Positions 53,903-63,208 of a DNA stretch of 64,000 nt are shown here, piece by piece. The position numbers and the translations under genes are program-made. The notes beneath the pieces were generated by a model. It was not told the DNA's origin. It was given only the letters and a program-made list of their open reading frames with translations, and made no database searches. The number at the start of each line of letters is the position of its first letter. Within the stretch, counting starts at the first letter, position 1. This DNA is from an uncultured Propionivibrio sp. GTDB taxonomy: Bacteria; Pseudomonadota; Gammaproteobacteria; Burkholderiales; Rhodocyclaceae. Location: the NCBI GenBank assembly GCA_938040985.1, contig CALHZD010000095.1:38630-102629 (forward strand). The letters run 5' to 3'.

Positions 53903-54469
53903 ATGATGAGTCTGATGATGCTTGGCCTGCTGGCCGTGGCCGTCATTTACGCCGTTCAGCTCTACAACGGGCTGGTTTCGCTCAAACATAACGTCGATAA
54001 AGCCTGGGCGAACATCGATATCCTGCTCAAGCAGCGCCACGATGAATTGCCCAAGCTCGTCGAAACCTGCAAGCAGTACAAGCAGTTTGAACAGGAGACA
54101 TTGCAGCGTGTCATTGCGGCGCGTTCGCAAGTGCAGGAAGCGCGCCAGGCACAGGATATTGCGGCCCTGGGCGGTGCGGAACAAGCGTTGCGCAGCGGTC
54201 TGGGGCGGCTGTTCGCAGTGGCTGAGGCGTATCCGGAACTGCGCTCGAACGAGAATTTTATGCAGTTGCAGCAACGCATCAGCAGCCTGGAAAATGCAAT
54301 TGCCGACCGCCGCGAGCTGTATAACGAGTCGGTTAACCTCAACAATGTGCGCATAGAACAGTTTCCCGAGGTGCTGATTGCCGGAATGTTCGGCTTTGCC
54401 GCCAAGCCACTGCTGGAATTTTCCGGCGCCGAGAAATCGGATGTCGATCTCAAGCAGCTTTTCAGTTAA
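53903..54469 (+). CDS. lemA: LemA family protein
   Basis: A 188-residue protein with one N-terminal transmembrane helix (LMMLGLLAVAVIYAVQLY) and a long helical domain: NGLVSLKHNVDKAWANIDILLKQRHDELPKLVETCKQY and LYNESVNLNNVRIEQFPEVLIAGMFGF are classic LemA motifs. Its role is poorly known (envelope or exported-protein quality). AGGAG precedes the ATG. The next gene encodes a GIDE-domain protein, a pairing that recurs in bacteria. Confidence 0.95.
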   Translation: MMSLMMLGLLAVAVIYAVQLYNGLVSLKHNVDKAWANIDILLKQRHDELPKLVETCKQYKQFEQETLQRVIAARSQVQEARQAQDIAALGGAEQALRSGLGRLFAVAEAYPELRSNENFMQLQQRISSLENAIADRRELYNESVNLNNVRIEQFPEVLIAGMFGFAAKPLLEFSGAEKSDVDLKQLFS

Positions 54470-54624
54470 GCGGAGGGTGGGGCAAGATACGCACTGCCGT
54501 GAGTCGTCAGAAAACGGTAAATGGCCGCCATGCCATATGTGCATATGTGTCAGTCGGCCGGCGCGATAGCGCAACGACGACAACGTGACGCCATGATGCG
54601 GCAAGTACGGGGAGAACAAGGCGC

Positions 54625-55560
54625 TTGAGAACATTGCCGGTCATCTTGCTGTCGTGGCTGATCTCTTTTCTGCCTTCATTCGGCCAGGTTCGCCTCAGCC
54701 AGTTCATTATTTCAGGCGGACAGATTGGCCTGCTCATCCTGTTGTTCCAGTTTGATGATCCGCTATGGCGGACGTTTTGGCTATCCGCCATGGCGGCGCT
54801 GAGTCTGCTGGGCTGGACGCTCGCCCTGCGCCGTCGCCGTGCGATTACCGATAACCCCGTGTCGCCGATCGCTTCTGCCGCGCAGGGCTACGTCAGCCTG
54901 CATGGCTGGGGGAAGCCGCACGATCCGCCGCTGCGCTCGCAGGTCTTCCAGAGGCCCTGCGTGTGGTATCGGTTCGAGACGGAGCGGCGGGACTCAAACA
55001 ACAACTGGGAGCATGTTGCCAGCGGCGAGAGCGAGCTGGATTTCCTCATTGACGACGGCAGCGGCGAATGCGTGGTCAGTTGCGACGGTGCGGAAATCGA
55101 GACGACGCATCGGGAAACGCGGGAACACAGCAATTACCGCACGACGGAATGGACGCTGCGCATTGACGACGAAATTTATTTGCTGGGCTACCTGCGCACA
55201 CGTAACCATACGGCCGAACTCGACACGCGCGAGGATATGAAAGCCCTGCTTGAGGAATGGAAGCGCGACCCGGTCACTTTGCACAGGCGCTTCGACCTCG
55301 ACAAGAATGGCGAGATTGACATGCAGGAATGGGAACTCGTGCGCCGCGCCGCCCGTCGTGAAGTAGAAAAACAGCACCGGGAGGCGCGCGAACTGGCCGA
55401 TACACACCTTGTTGGATGCCCGCCCGATGGCCGGCTCTACCTCATCACCAACCGCAATCCATTGCGGCTAGCGCGCCGCTATCAATTATGGATGATTTTT
55501 CACCTGGCCGTTTTCTTCGGCAGCCTGATCGGGATTGCCGCAGCGCCGCATTTCACCTAG
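54625..55560 (+). CDS. GIDE-domain membrane protein with an EF-hand
   Basis: A protein of 311 residues from TTG 54625 (GGGGAGAA upstream). Three hydrophobic segments (two N-terminal, one C-terminal, IFHLAVFFGSLIGIAAA). The middle (about 85-200) is a GIDE domain (AQGYVSLHGWGKP, RPCVWYRFETERR), known from mitochondrial MULAN/GIDE ligases and bacterial LemA partners; no RING finger. Residues 224-235 form a textbook EF-hand loop (Asp-x-Asp-x-Asn-Gly-x-Ile-Asp-x-x-Glu), so calcium binding is plausible. It probably works with LemA. Confidence 0.85.
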   Translation: MRTLPVILLSWLISFLPSFGQVRLSQFIISGGQIGLLILLFQFDDPLWRTFWLSAMAALSLLGWTLALRRRRAITDNPVSPIASAAQGYVSLHGWGKPHDPPLRSQVFQRPCVWYRFETERRDSNNNWEHVASGESELDFLIDDGSGECVVSCDGAEIETTHRETREHSNYRTTEWTLRIDDEIYLLGYLRTRNHTAELDTREDMKALLEEWKRDPVTLHRRFDLDKNGEIDMQEWELVRRAARREVEKQHREARELADTHLVGCPPDGRLYLITNRNPLRLARRYQLWMIFHLAVFFGSLIGIAAAPHFT

Positions 55561-55614
55561 GCGGAAACAGGCTGACAGGGCCGAGGGCAGGCGAATTCTT
55601 CCGCGCCTCATACA

Positions 55615-56097
55615 TCATGCACTGTGCCGGAAGCGCTTTCCGAAAGCAGAGAGGCCCGGAAATTCCGGCCATTCGAGCGCATCCAGCATATTCTTGACGA
55701 TGAGGCCGAGTTCGGTGTCGCCTTCAATGGAAAGCTGACGGTTGAAGAACAGCGTATCCGGGTCTTCCTGGCGCACGGCCAATTGCAGAAAGGCCGAAAG
55801 ATCGGCGCGGAAGGCGAGATCAGGCGTTTCCGGCAGCGAGAACAGGGGGCAGAAGCATTCGTCGCGGTAGGTGAATGCCGCCTTGCCGCCGGTATCGAGT
55901 ACGTCGATCAGGAAGGTTTTTCCGGCCAGCGGCTGCAAATCGTCGCGCGACAACAGTTTGGCGCGCAGCGCGCCGTTCAGAACCGCTGTCAGTACGCAGG
56001 CGTGCGGCCATTGTGGCAAGCGGCCGCCAATGCGGGCGATGAACGCCGGCAATGTGAAGTGCGGGATGGTCGGCAGTTTGAAATGGTTTCCGGACAT
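55615..56097 (-). CDS. ubiT: Ubiquinone anaerobic biosynthesis accessory factor UbiT
   Basis: A 160-residue protein with an SCP2-like lipid-binding fold: LIDVLDTGGKAAFTYRDECF, DLAFRADLSAFLQLA and the conserved QEDPDTLFFNRQLSIEGDTELGL motif. UbiT is needed with UbiU and UbiV for ubiquinone made without oxygen. Start ATG 56097 with AGGAG upstream. It lies 2 bases after ubiV, the last gene of ubiU-ubiV-ubiT. Confidence 0.93.
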   Translation of the reverse strand: MSGNHFKLPTIPHFTLPAFIARIGGRLPQWPHACVLTAVLNGALRAKLLSRDDLQPLAGKTFLIDVLDTGGKAAFTYRDECFCPLFSLPETPDLAFRADLSAFLQLAVRQEDPDTLFFNRQLSIEGDTELGLIVKNMLDALEWPEFPGLSAFGKRFRHSA

Positions 56098-56099
56098 AT

Positions 56100-57020
56100 T
56101 CAGGCTCCTTGCAAAGTGTTGAGCGCCCTCTGGTGCTTGGCGACGATGCCCGCCTCGCCGAACCAATAGCCGTCAACAAAGCCATTATCCGCCCATTCCT
56201 GTTTAGGCACGGGCAGTACCTCTTCCGTCGTACCCGTTACGCGGCGGGCGGCGTCGAAGGCGGCGACGATTTCCGGCATGTACGCCGGTTGCGGACTCAG
56301 GCGCAGGATATCGATCCCCATCGCCTGCATGTCGGGGACTTCGGCCAGCAGATTATAGGTTTGCGCCGACATCGTTTGAATGCCGTTGAGCGCGAGGAAA
56401 GGCTGGCCTTCGCGGGTTTTCAGCGTTGCTGCTTCCGGATGCTCGATGCATTTGAACTGGCAGTTATCCTTGTTCAGCCCGTAGTGGCGCGCGGTAAAGC
56501 AGCGCGCCGAAAAAGCCAGCGGCAGCTTGCCGAACACGAACACTTCGGTTTCGACGCCGGCCGGCCGGTGATCGTGCAAGGACTGGATGTGCGTGCGCGA
56601 GGCTTCCAGCGGCGGCACCCAGCGCGTCAGTCCGTAGCGGTGAAAAGTGGCGAGCGTTGCAGCGTTGTAAATGTTCAGGTGCGGACCGGCGACGAAAGAA
56701 CGGCCGGCGGCGACGTTGACCGCGCCGAGGTCATTGGCTTCAATCTTGCAGCCGGCGCCGTCGATCAGCCGGCGCAACGCTTTCAAATCGCTTTCCGATT
56801 CAAGTAGTGCCTGCGCCGAAACGACCACTTCTTTGCCGGCGTCGGTCAATTGGCGCGCCAGAGCCAGCCAGTCGGCGGTGCGCAGCAGCTGGCGGCGCGA
56901 ACAGACGACCTCGCCCACGTAGATGATGTCGAGCGCGGTGATCTCGGCCATCTCGGCGTAGAAGTCGAATACGCGGATCTTTGGCCAGAAAAAAAGCAGC
57001 GGACCGAGCGAGAGTTTCAT
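56100..57020 (-). CDS. ubiV: Oxygen-independent ubiquinone hydroxylation protein UbiV
   Basis: A 306-residue U32-peptidase-like protein. The [4Fe-4S]-ligand cysteines of UbiV are in place: VVCSRRQ near residue 39 and [18 protein letters not shown] around 180-197. [10 protein letters not shown] is the family start. With UbiU it performs the O2-independent hydroxylations of the ubiquinone ring, using prephenate as oxygen donor in E. coli. It lies 12 bases after ubiU. Confidence 0.95.
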   Translation of the reverse strand: MKLSLGPLLFFWPKIRVFDFYAEMAEITALDIIYVGEVVCSRRQLLRTADWLALARQLTDAGKEVVVSAQALLESESDLKALRRLIDGAGCKIEANDLGAVNVAAGRSFVAGPHLNIYNAATLATFHRYGLTRWVPPLEASRTHIQSLHDHRPAGVETEVFVFGKLPLAFSARCFTARHYGLNKDNCQFKCIEHPEAATLKTREGQPFLALNGIQTMSAQTYNLLAEVPDMQAMGIDILRLSPQPAYMPEIVAAFDAARRVTGTTEEVLPVPKQEWADNGFVDGYWFGEAGIVAKHQRALNTLQGA

Positions 57021-57032
57021 GGCCGTTTGTGT

Positions 57033-58067
57033 TCAGCGCCAGGGCCGGTCGTAGGCGCCGAGCGTGACTTGCGACCCTTCGGAGACTTTGCCGAGTTCGG
57101 CTTGCCAGGCGGGTTTGACGCTGAAATGATCGGCATCGCGGCCCAGTTCATCGAGCGCCGCGCGTAAGGTGCGCGTCACCTGTGCAACGTAGGCCGGGCT
57201 GCGCTGGCGCCCTTCAACCTTGATGGCGGCAACGCCGATGCGGGCGATGTCCGGCAGCAGCTCGAGCACATTGAGACTGGTCGGCTCTTCCATCGCGTAA
57301 TAGGTTTCGCCGTTGACCTCGAAGCGTCCTTTGCACAGCGTCGGGTAGCCGGCCGGTTCGTTGTCGCCGTAACGGTCGATGAGAATGCCGTTCAGGCGGG
57401 TGTTCATTACGCCCGGTTTTCTTTCCCATTTGACGAACTTGGCCGGCGAGCAGGCGCCGACAGTGTTGGGCGATTCGCCCGTGGCGTAGGACGAGAGCCA
57501 ACAGCGCCCCTCGTTCATGACGCACAGGCTGCCGAAGCCGAAGACCTCGATCTCGACGGGCGTGTTCCGGATGACCAACTCGACCTGGGCCAGCGTCAGT
57601 ACGCGCGGCAGCACGGCGCGCTGGATGCCGAATTCGCGATGGACGAAATTGACCGCCTCGTAACTCGTCGCCGAGCCTTGCACCGAAAGGTGCAGGCGCA
57701 GTTGCGGGTGGCGCCGGCTGGCGTAGTCGAGTAGCCCAACATCGGCGAGGATCACCGCGTCGACGCCCAGGTCGACGGCGCCGTCGACAGCGCGATGCCA
57801 GTCAGCCTCGCGCCCTGGCTGCGGGAAGGTGTTGATCGCCATCAGCACGCGACGGTTACGCCGGTGCGCGTAGTCGATGCCCTCGACCATCGCCTTGTGA
57901 TCGAAATTCAGCCCGGCGAAATTGCGCGCGTTGGTGTCGTTCTTGTAGCCGAAATACACCGTGTCGGCGCCATGATCGACGGCAGCCTTGAGTGCCGGCA
58001 GGCTGCCGGCTGGGCAGACGAGTTCAGGAATCTTGTGTTGCGGCATGGCGTTGCTTGGCATCGTCAT
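57033..58067 (-). CDS. ubiU: Oxygen-independent ubiquinone hydroxylation protein UbiU
   Basis: A 344-residue U32 family protein. ELVCPAGSLPALKAAVDHGADTVYFG is the typical start; cluster cysteines lie in LCVMNEGRCWLSSYATG, VGACSPAKFV and LCKGRF. It forms the heterodimer with UbiV. First gene of ubiUVT. An ATG at 58049 in frame may be the real start, since the first six residues are unconserved. No clear FNR site was found upstream. Confidence 0.95.
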   Translation of the reverse strand: MTMPSNAMPQHKIPELVCPAGSLPALKAAVDHGADTVYFGYKNDTNARNFAGLNFDHKAMVEGIDYAHRRNRRVLMAINTFPQPGREADWHRAVDGAVDLGVDAVILADVGLLDYASRRHPQLRLHLSVQGSATSYEAVNFVHREFGIQRAVLPRVLTLAQVELVIRNTPVEIEVFGFGSLCVMNEGRCWLSSYATGESPNTVGACSPAKFVKWERKPGVMNTRLNGILIDRYGDNEPAGYPTLCKGRFEVNGETYYAMEEPTSLNVLELLPDIARIGVAAIKVEGRQRSPAYVAQVTRTLRAALDELGRDADHFSVKPAWQAELGKVSEGSQVTLGAYDRPWR

Positions 58068-58249
58068 TGTTTATCGATATGCGGAATCGGCAAGTATACC
58101 GGCCACGCGCCCCCGGCGCATGGGCGTTGTGATGCGTGATTGGACGCAGGGCGGCGGCTTTTGTTCCGCGCGGGCAGCGCGGCTTCCTTTACTAAAAGAC
58201 AGGGCGGATCGCCGGTAATTTCCCGTTTTATGTTTTTTGATGCTCTGAA

Positions 58250-58275
58250 GCCCTTTATTTACGGGCGCTTCCGGG
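58250..58275. repeat. Single family A unit
   Basis: GCCCTTTATTTACGGGCGCTTCC between ubiU and the SDR gene's 3' end, 60 bases from a family B element. Confidence 0.65.
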
Positions 58276-58332
58276 AAATTTATGTTTTCTGACCTATTTG
58301 GGCAGGCTTCGAAGGAGCGCCCCAGAAGCGCA

Positions 58333-58399
58333 TATGGCGGCTCTTTTTGCCAAAAGACAAGGCGAAGCCAACGCCGTATTTTTAAAGACAAGCCGCTAC
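58333..58399 (-). repeat. Family B element, decayed right arm
   Basis: ATGGCGGCTCTTTTTGCC, then AAAAGACAAGGCGAAGCCAA as in the 45-kb copy, then a degraded arm ending AGCCGCTA. The SDR stop codon (58396-58398) lies inside the arm. Confidence 0.75.
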
Positions 58400-59187
58400 A
58401 GAACCTTCGGCTTGCGCGGCGCTTTTGCGAACAGCCGGTCATAGAGGCCGTTAGGCAGCAGGCGCAGCGCCTTGGCGACAATCCCCATTTGCCAGGGAAT
58501 GACGGTGTAGCTGACGCCCCGGTCGATGGCGCGGGCGAAGCGGCGCGCGGCCTCGTCCGCAGAGAGCAGAAAAGGCATAGGATAGGGATTGACCGCCGTC
58601 ATCGGCGTTTTGATATAACCCGGGGCAATGGTCACGACTTTGATGCCGGAGCTGCGCAGTTCGACGCGCAGGCTTTCCAGATAAGCGATGGCGGCGGCTT
58701 TCGAGGCGCTGTAAGCGCCAGCGCTCGGCAGACCACGGATGCCGGCGATCGAAGCGATGCCGACCAGCCGGCGGGCACGGCCATCCCCGGCTGCATTGCG
58801 CATGGTGGCGATGAATGGCGAAAAGGTTGCGCTCAGGCCGAAGACGTTTGTTTCGAGAATGCGCCGGAAAGCGGCAAGATCTTCGGCATATTCGGTCAGC
58901 GTGCCGGAAGATACGCCGGCATTGGCGATGACAATGTCGGGCGCACCGTGACGGGTGATGAAATCCTCCGCGGCGGCCTGTAGCTGCGCTGCATCGGCGA
59001 CATCAAGCGGATAGCAGGTAACCTGCCGTGCCCCCAGCGTTGCCAGGGCTTTCGCTACCGTGACCAGTTTTTCGTGATCTCGCGCCGCCAGGCCAAGCGT
59101 GCCGCCGCGTGCGGCGTAATACTTCGCCAGCGCTTCACCGATGCCCGATGAGGCGCCGGTGATAAACAGGCGCGGCGGCGCGTTCAT
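58396..59187 (-). CDS. Short-chain dehydrogenase/reductase
   Basis: A 263-residue classical SDR. NAD(P) motif TGASSGIGEALAKYYA near residue 10, NAG in VIANAGVSSG, catalytic Ser and Tyr-x3-Lys in SIAGIRGLPSAGAYSASKAAA. The C-terminal tail (IPWQMGIVAKALRLLPNGLYDRLFA) is typical of membrane-near SDRs of unknown substrate. Its ATG lies 7 bases after the dsbA stop, so it is probably cotranscribed. The stop codon is provided by the family B element. Confidence 0.9.
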   Translation of the reverse strand: MNAPPRLFITGASSGIGEALAKYYAARGGTLGLAARDHEKLVTVAKALATLGARQVTCYPLDVADAAQLQAAAEDFITRHGAPDIVIANAGVSSGTLTEYAEDLAAFRRILETNVFGLSATFSPFIATMRNAAGDGRARRLVGIASIAGIRGLPSAGAYSASKAAAIAYLESLRVELRSSGIKVVTIAPGYIKTPMTAVNPYPMPFLLSADEAARRFARAIDRGVSYTVIPWQMGIVAKALRLLPNGLYDRLFAKAPRKPKVL

Positions 59188-59194
59188 CCACCGT

Positions 59195-59884
59195 TTATTT
59201 TTTGCCGGTTTTCGGCGCGGCTTTGGGTGTTTTGGCTGCAAGTTCGGCGCGCCGTTTTTCGATGATCAGATCGGTGCGCGCAAGCAGTTCGTGCGCTTCC
59301 TTAATGCCCTTGGTCAACACCCGGTAACGCCCGTCGACGACCATGGCGGGCACGCCGGGAATGCCGGCGGCCTGCGTCATCTGGTCGGCGCGGCGGGTTT
59401 TACTGACCACGCCGAAAGCATTGAAAGCGTCGTGGAATTTTTTCGCGTCGACGCCTTGTGAGGCAACCCAGTCGGTCAGGCTCTTTTCATCGACGAGTCT
59501 TAGTCCCTTCATATGAATGGCCTCAAATACGGTTTTGTCCAGGCGTTCCAGCTCGCCCAGCGCTTCCAGCGCGTAGTAGAAGCGCGCCATCAGCTGGTAA
59601 TACGGCTGGTTGAAGCCGACCGGAATACGGTGGAATGTAACATCGGCCGGCAGTTTGGCCGCCCAGCGGTTGAGGCTGGGGCTGAGATCGAAGCAATGCG
59701 GGCAACCGTAGGAGAAAAATTCGACGACCTCGATTTTGTCCGGGTTGTCGGTCGTCAGCGGCGGATCGATGACGACGTAGTGCGTACCTTCGACAGGACG
59801 TTGCGCTTGCGCCTGCGCCGGCAAAACAAAAGCCAGGAAAGACAGGCCGAAAGCGGCCAGCCAGAGAGAAATGCTGCGTTTCAT
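59195..59884 (-). CDS. dsbA: Thiol:disulfide interchange protein DsbA
   Basis: A 229-residue periplasmic oxidase. Signal peptide (LWLAAFGLSFLAFVLPAQAQA), then a thioredoxin fold with active site CPHC (Cys61 and Cys64) and cis-Pro in GIPGVPAMVVDG. It introduces disulfides into exported proteins. A Lys-rich C-tail of about 20 residues is an extension over E. coli DsbA. It starts 3 bases after the SPOR gene, in the argS-SPOR-dsbA-SDR row usual for betaproteobacteria. Confidence 0.95.
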   Translation of the reverse strand: MKRSISLWLAAFGLSFLAFVLPAQAQAQRPVEGTHYVVIDPPLTTDNPDKIEVVEFFSYGCPHCFDLSPSLNRWAAKLPADVTFHRIPVGFNQPYYQLMARFYYALEALGELERLDKTVFEAIHMKGLRLVDEKSLTDWVASQGVDAKKFHDAFNAFGVVSKTRRADQMTQAAGIPGVPAMVVDGRYRVLTKGIKEAHELLARTDLIIEKRRAELAAKTPKAAPKTGKK

Positions 59885-59887
59885 GAA

Positions 59888-60544
59888 CTATTCCTTTTTA
59901 ACGATGGATGCACTAATACCCTGTTTAGCCAGTTCGGCCCGCATGCCGTTGATGTCGTCGAGCCGGCGGAACGGGCCGAGGCGAACGCGATACCACACCT
60001 TGTCCTGCAACATCACCTGCTGCACCGTGGCTTCCATGCCCAGCATGGCCAGACGCGCCTTCTGGTTGTCGGCCTCGGCCGGGTTTTGATAGGAACCGGT
60101 TTGCAGATACATCGGCTGTGCCAGCATGCCGGGTTTTTCTTTTTCCTTATTGTCCGCGGTTTTTGTCTCCTTTCTTTCTTCCGGCGTCGCTTCGCCTTTG
60201 CCGGGCAGAATCTTATAAAAATCAAAGCGTGGCTTGTCGCCCTCGTTTCCGCCATCGGCGCGTGTCTGGGTTTGCGGCGCCGGGTCGCCGGGTTTGCCGG
60301 GCAAGGTAAGCGGCCCTTGCGGCGCCGGCTTTTGGTCGGTCTGTCCGTCGTTGGCTGTGCCAGCCGTCCTGGCGGGTGGCTGGATTTTGTTGGAAAACGG
60401 CGAGGGCGTCTTGAAGATGTACCAGACGACCGCCGCAGTCGCCAGAACGCCGATGATCAGCCCGACGAATAGACCCGTCAGCACATTGCCGGCAGAAACG
60501 GAGGGTTTGCTTAGGCGTCGGCCGCTACGCGCTTGCGCTTTCAT
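59888..60544 (-). CDS. SPOR-domain membrane protein
   Basis: A protein of 218 residues from ATG 60544 (60556 is the alternative; GAAAGG lies beyond both). Basic N-terminus, one transmembrane helix (VLTGLFVGLIIGVLATAAVVWYIF), a Pro/Lys-rich periplasmic linker, and a C-terminal SPOR domain (YLQTGSYQNPAEADNQKARLAMLG ... YRVRLGPF). SPOR domains bind denuded septal glycan, so it is a likely FtsN-like or divisome-associated protein. Just after argS. Confidence 0.9.
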   Translation of the reverse strand: MKAQARSGRRLSKPSVSAGNVLTGLFVGLIIGVLATAAVVWYIFKTPSPFSNKIQPPARTAGTANDGQTDQKPAPQGPLTLPGKPGDPAPQTQTRADGGNEGDKPRFDFYKILPGKGEATPEERKETKTADNKEKEKPGMLAQPMYLQTGSYQNPAEADNQKARLAMLGMEATVQQVMLQDKVWYRVRLGPFRRLDDINGMRAELAKQGISASIVKKE

Positions 60545-60625
60545 ATGAGGCTTCATCCTTTCGTGTCTATTTAGCCGAAACGGTTTGCATACAGGCGCCA
60601 GTTCTTGATGCGGCAAGCCGGCAGT

Positions 60626-62389
60626 TTACATGGATTGCGGGCAACTGACGCCAATGATACCCATGCCGTTGCGCAAGGTCTGGCGCACGGCCGACGCCAG
60701 CGCAACGCGCGCATCTTTCAGCGCGGCGTCCTCGACCAGCATGCGCTCGGCATTGTAATAGCTGTGGAAGGCGGCGGCCAGATCCTTCAGATAGAAGGCG
60801 ATCATGTGCGGCGCCAGATCGCGCGCCGCCGCTTCGACAACTTCAGGAAATTCGCGCAGCTTTGCTGCCAGCGCCAGTTCATACGGGCTGTCGAGCCGCG
60901 CCAGGTCGACCTGGCCGAGCGTGGCTTCGTCGCCGTCCCACTGCATCAGCACCGAGCAGATGCGGGCGTGCGCATACTGGATGTAATAGACGGGATTTTC
61001 GTTGGTCTGGCTGGTGGCCAGATCGAGATCGAAATCCAGATGTTGGTCGGACTTACGCAGCACGTAGAAAAAACGGCAGGCGTCGTTGCCGACTTCGGCG
61101 CGCAGCGCGCGCAAAGTGACGAATTCGCCGGAGCGCGTCGACATCTGCGCCTTTTGTCCGTTGCGGTACAGCACGGCGAACTGCACGAGTGCGATATCGA
61201 GCTTGCCAGGATCGAGACCGAGCGCCTGCAAGGAACCCTTGACGCGCGGGATATAGCCGTGGTGATCGGCGCCCCAGATATTGATCATGCGGTCAAAACC
61301 GCGTTCGTATTTGTTCAGGTGATAGGCGATGTCTGAGGCGAAATAGGTATATAGACCGTTGTCGCGCTGGACGACGCGATCCTTTTCGTCCCCGAAGGCG
61401 GTCGAGCGGAACCATTTGGCGCCGTTCTTGAGATAAATGTACCCGGCAGACTCCAGACGGGCGACGCAACGCTCGACGAGTCCGGCCTCGAACAGCGCTT
61501 TCTCCGAGAACCAGACTTCATAGTGCACGCCGAATTCGGCAAGGTCTTCGCGGCAATCGTCGAGCTGTTCGCTGAGAACGTAGTTGTGGACGTACTGCCA
61601 TTCCTCGCCGAGCAGGCGTTTGGCATTGGCGATCAGCGCGTCGAGATGCGCTTCGTGCTGCTGCTTAGCCTCGTCGTCGCTGCCTCCGGCCGCAGGCAGG
61701 CCCGGTGTATCTGCGAGTACGTCCGCCGCTTTTTGCAGCAGGGCCTCGCCCCGCGTCTGCTTCATGGCGGCCGCCATGGCGCGCACATAGTCGCCCTGAT
61801 AGGCGTTCGGCGGGAAGGCCACCTGCTCGCCGCACAGTTCGAGGTAGCGCAGCCAGGCTGAAAGCGCGAGGATGTCCATCTGCCGGCCGGCGTCGTTGAC
61901 GTAGTATTCGCGCGTTACGTCCCAGCCGGCGAAGGCCAGCAGGCTGGCCAGGCTGGCGCCATACGCGGCGCCGCGCCCATGGCCGACATGCAGTGGGCCG
62001 GTCGGGTTGGCCGACACGAACTCGATTTGAACTTTCTGCTTGCCGCCGAGCGTTGAGCGGCCGAAGGCTTCGCCCTGCGCCAGCACGTCGTGCACGATGG
62101 CCAGTTTGGCGGCCGGTTGCAGGTGGAAGTTGATGAATCCCGCCCCCGCGATGTCGACCTTGGCGATAAAGGAAGAGGCGGGCAGGGCGGCGACCAGTTC
62201 CTGCGCCAGCTCGCGCGGATTGCGCTTCAGCGCGCGCGCCAGCTGCATGGCGACATTGCAGGCGAAATCGCCGTGTGCGGCCTGCTTGGGGCGTTCAAGA
62301 AGGATGTCGGCGCCTGTCTGGTCAGGCGCAATGTGCGCCAGTGCGGTGCGTATCAGATCGGCAAGATGCGTCTTGATGTCGTGATTCAT
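60626..62389 (-). CDS. argS: Arginyl-tRNA synthetase
   Basis: A 587-residue class I synthetase. HIGH-type motif in ANPTGPLHVGHGRGAAYG near residue 125; the KMSK loop is replaced by QKAQMSTRSGEFVTL, as in many ArgRS; the anticodon-binding DALR domain forms the C-terminus. N-terminal Add-1 domain present. ATG 62389 gives the usual MNHDIKTHLADLI start, though the ribosome site is weak. The frame is open further upstream without conservation. Confidence 0.97.
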   Translation of the reverse strand: MNHDIKTHLADLIRTALAHIAPDQTGADILLERPKQAAHGDFACNVAMQLARALKRNPRELAQELVAALPASSFIAKVDIAGAGFINFHLQPAAKLAIVHDVLAQGEAFGRSTLGGKQKVQIEFVSANPTGPLHVGHGRGAAYGASLASLLAFAGWDVTREYYVNDAGRQMDILALSAWLRYLELCGEQVAFPPNAYQGDYVRAMAAAMKQTRGEALLQKAADVLADTPGLPAAGGSDDEAKQQHEAHLDALIANAKRLLGEEWQYVHNYVLSEQLDDCREDLAEFGVHYEVWFSEKALFEAGLVERCVARLESAGYIYLKNGAKWFRSTAFGDEKDRVVQRDNGLYTYFASDIAYHLNKYERGFDRMINIWGADHHGYIPRVKGSLQALGLDPGKLDIALVQFAVLYRNGQKAQMSTRSGEFVTLRALRAEVGNDACRFFYVLRKSDQHLDFDLDLATSQTNENPVYYIQYAHARICSVLMQWDGDEATLGQVDLARLDSPYELALAAKLREFPEVVEAAARDLAPHMIAFYLKDLAAAFHSYYNAERMLVEDAALKDARVALASAVRQTLRNGMGIIGVSCPQSM

Positions 62390-62869
62390 CGGAAAAGCGG
62401 TAGGGAAAGAAAGCTGAGCTGTAAACAGCAGGGAAAATATTCGGAAACGCTTTGGAACGGTTTGAAAAAGGTTTGCAAAGCGGAAAAAAGAAAAGGTAAG
62501 AAAGCAGGTGCGAGAAACGGGCATAAGGCGTGACAAAACGGCCGGGCGCCGATTATACGATGCCCGGCGCGCGCAAGGGCGCATTTTTCGGATGCGCTGT
62601 CTGCGCAGCGTTTTCTCAACGCGTGATTTTGGCGTGTATTTGCGTGATCGACGCGTGCGGGTAATAAATTGCCGAAGCATTTAAACTCGGCCCCGCCGCT
62701 TGCCTTGGCAGATCCGCGCCAACCGCAGGCAGAGAAGACGGTTACCGACACAATTGTTTACATTTCGATAGGGGTGGCGCGTGGACAGCCCTTCCGGGCT
62801 GGCCTAGACTGATTCGTACAAATCGATGCATAAAAGGATGGGCATCGTTGACATGGTGAGGATAGAAAC
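62390..62869. other. argS upstream region
   Basis: About 480 bases between divergent genes. Nothing beyond presumed promoters; no operator or small gene recognised. Confidence 0.4.
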
Positions 62870-63208
62870 ATGAATGCAGATAAGCGCAAAAAATGGCTGC
62901 TGGCCGGCGCGGCGCTGCTGGCGCTGGGTTCGGGCAGCGCCTGGGGGCATGGGCGCGTCCATTTCGGCTTTGGCTTCGGGCCGGGCTTTTGGGACCCGTG
63001 GCCGTTTGATTACTACCCGCCCCGGCCCATTTACTACTATGACTATCCGCCGATCATCATTCAGCAACCGCCGCCCGTTTATATCGAACGCGCCCCCGCG
63101 CCTGCGCCGCAGCAGTACTGGTATTACTGCGCCGCTTCGCGCGCGTACTATCCGCGCGTGAAAACCTGTCCGGGCGGCTGGATGCCCGTCCTGCCGGAAA
63201 CGCCCTAA
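62870..63208 (+). CDS. Exported Pro/Tyr-rich protein
   Basis: A 112-residue protein with signal peptide (KKWLLAGAALLALGSGSAWG), a Gly/Phe stretch (HFGFGFGPGFWDPWPF), a Pro/Tyr-rich middle and a conserved C-terminal block YWYYCAASRAYYPRVKTCPGGW with two cysteines, a motif seen in many small proteobacterial envelope proteins of unknown role. GAGGATAG precedes the ATG. The stop codon TAA and last codons lie within a family A repeat unit. Confidence 0.85.
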   Translation: MNADKRKKWLLAGAALLALGSGSAWGHGRVHFGFGFGPGFWDPWPFDYYPPRPIYYYDYPPIIIQQPPPVYIERAPAPAPQQYWYYCAASRAYYPRVKTCPGGWMPVLPETP

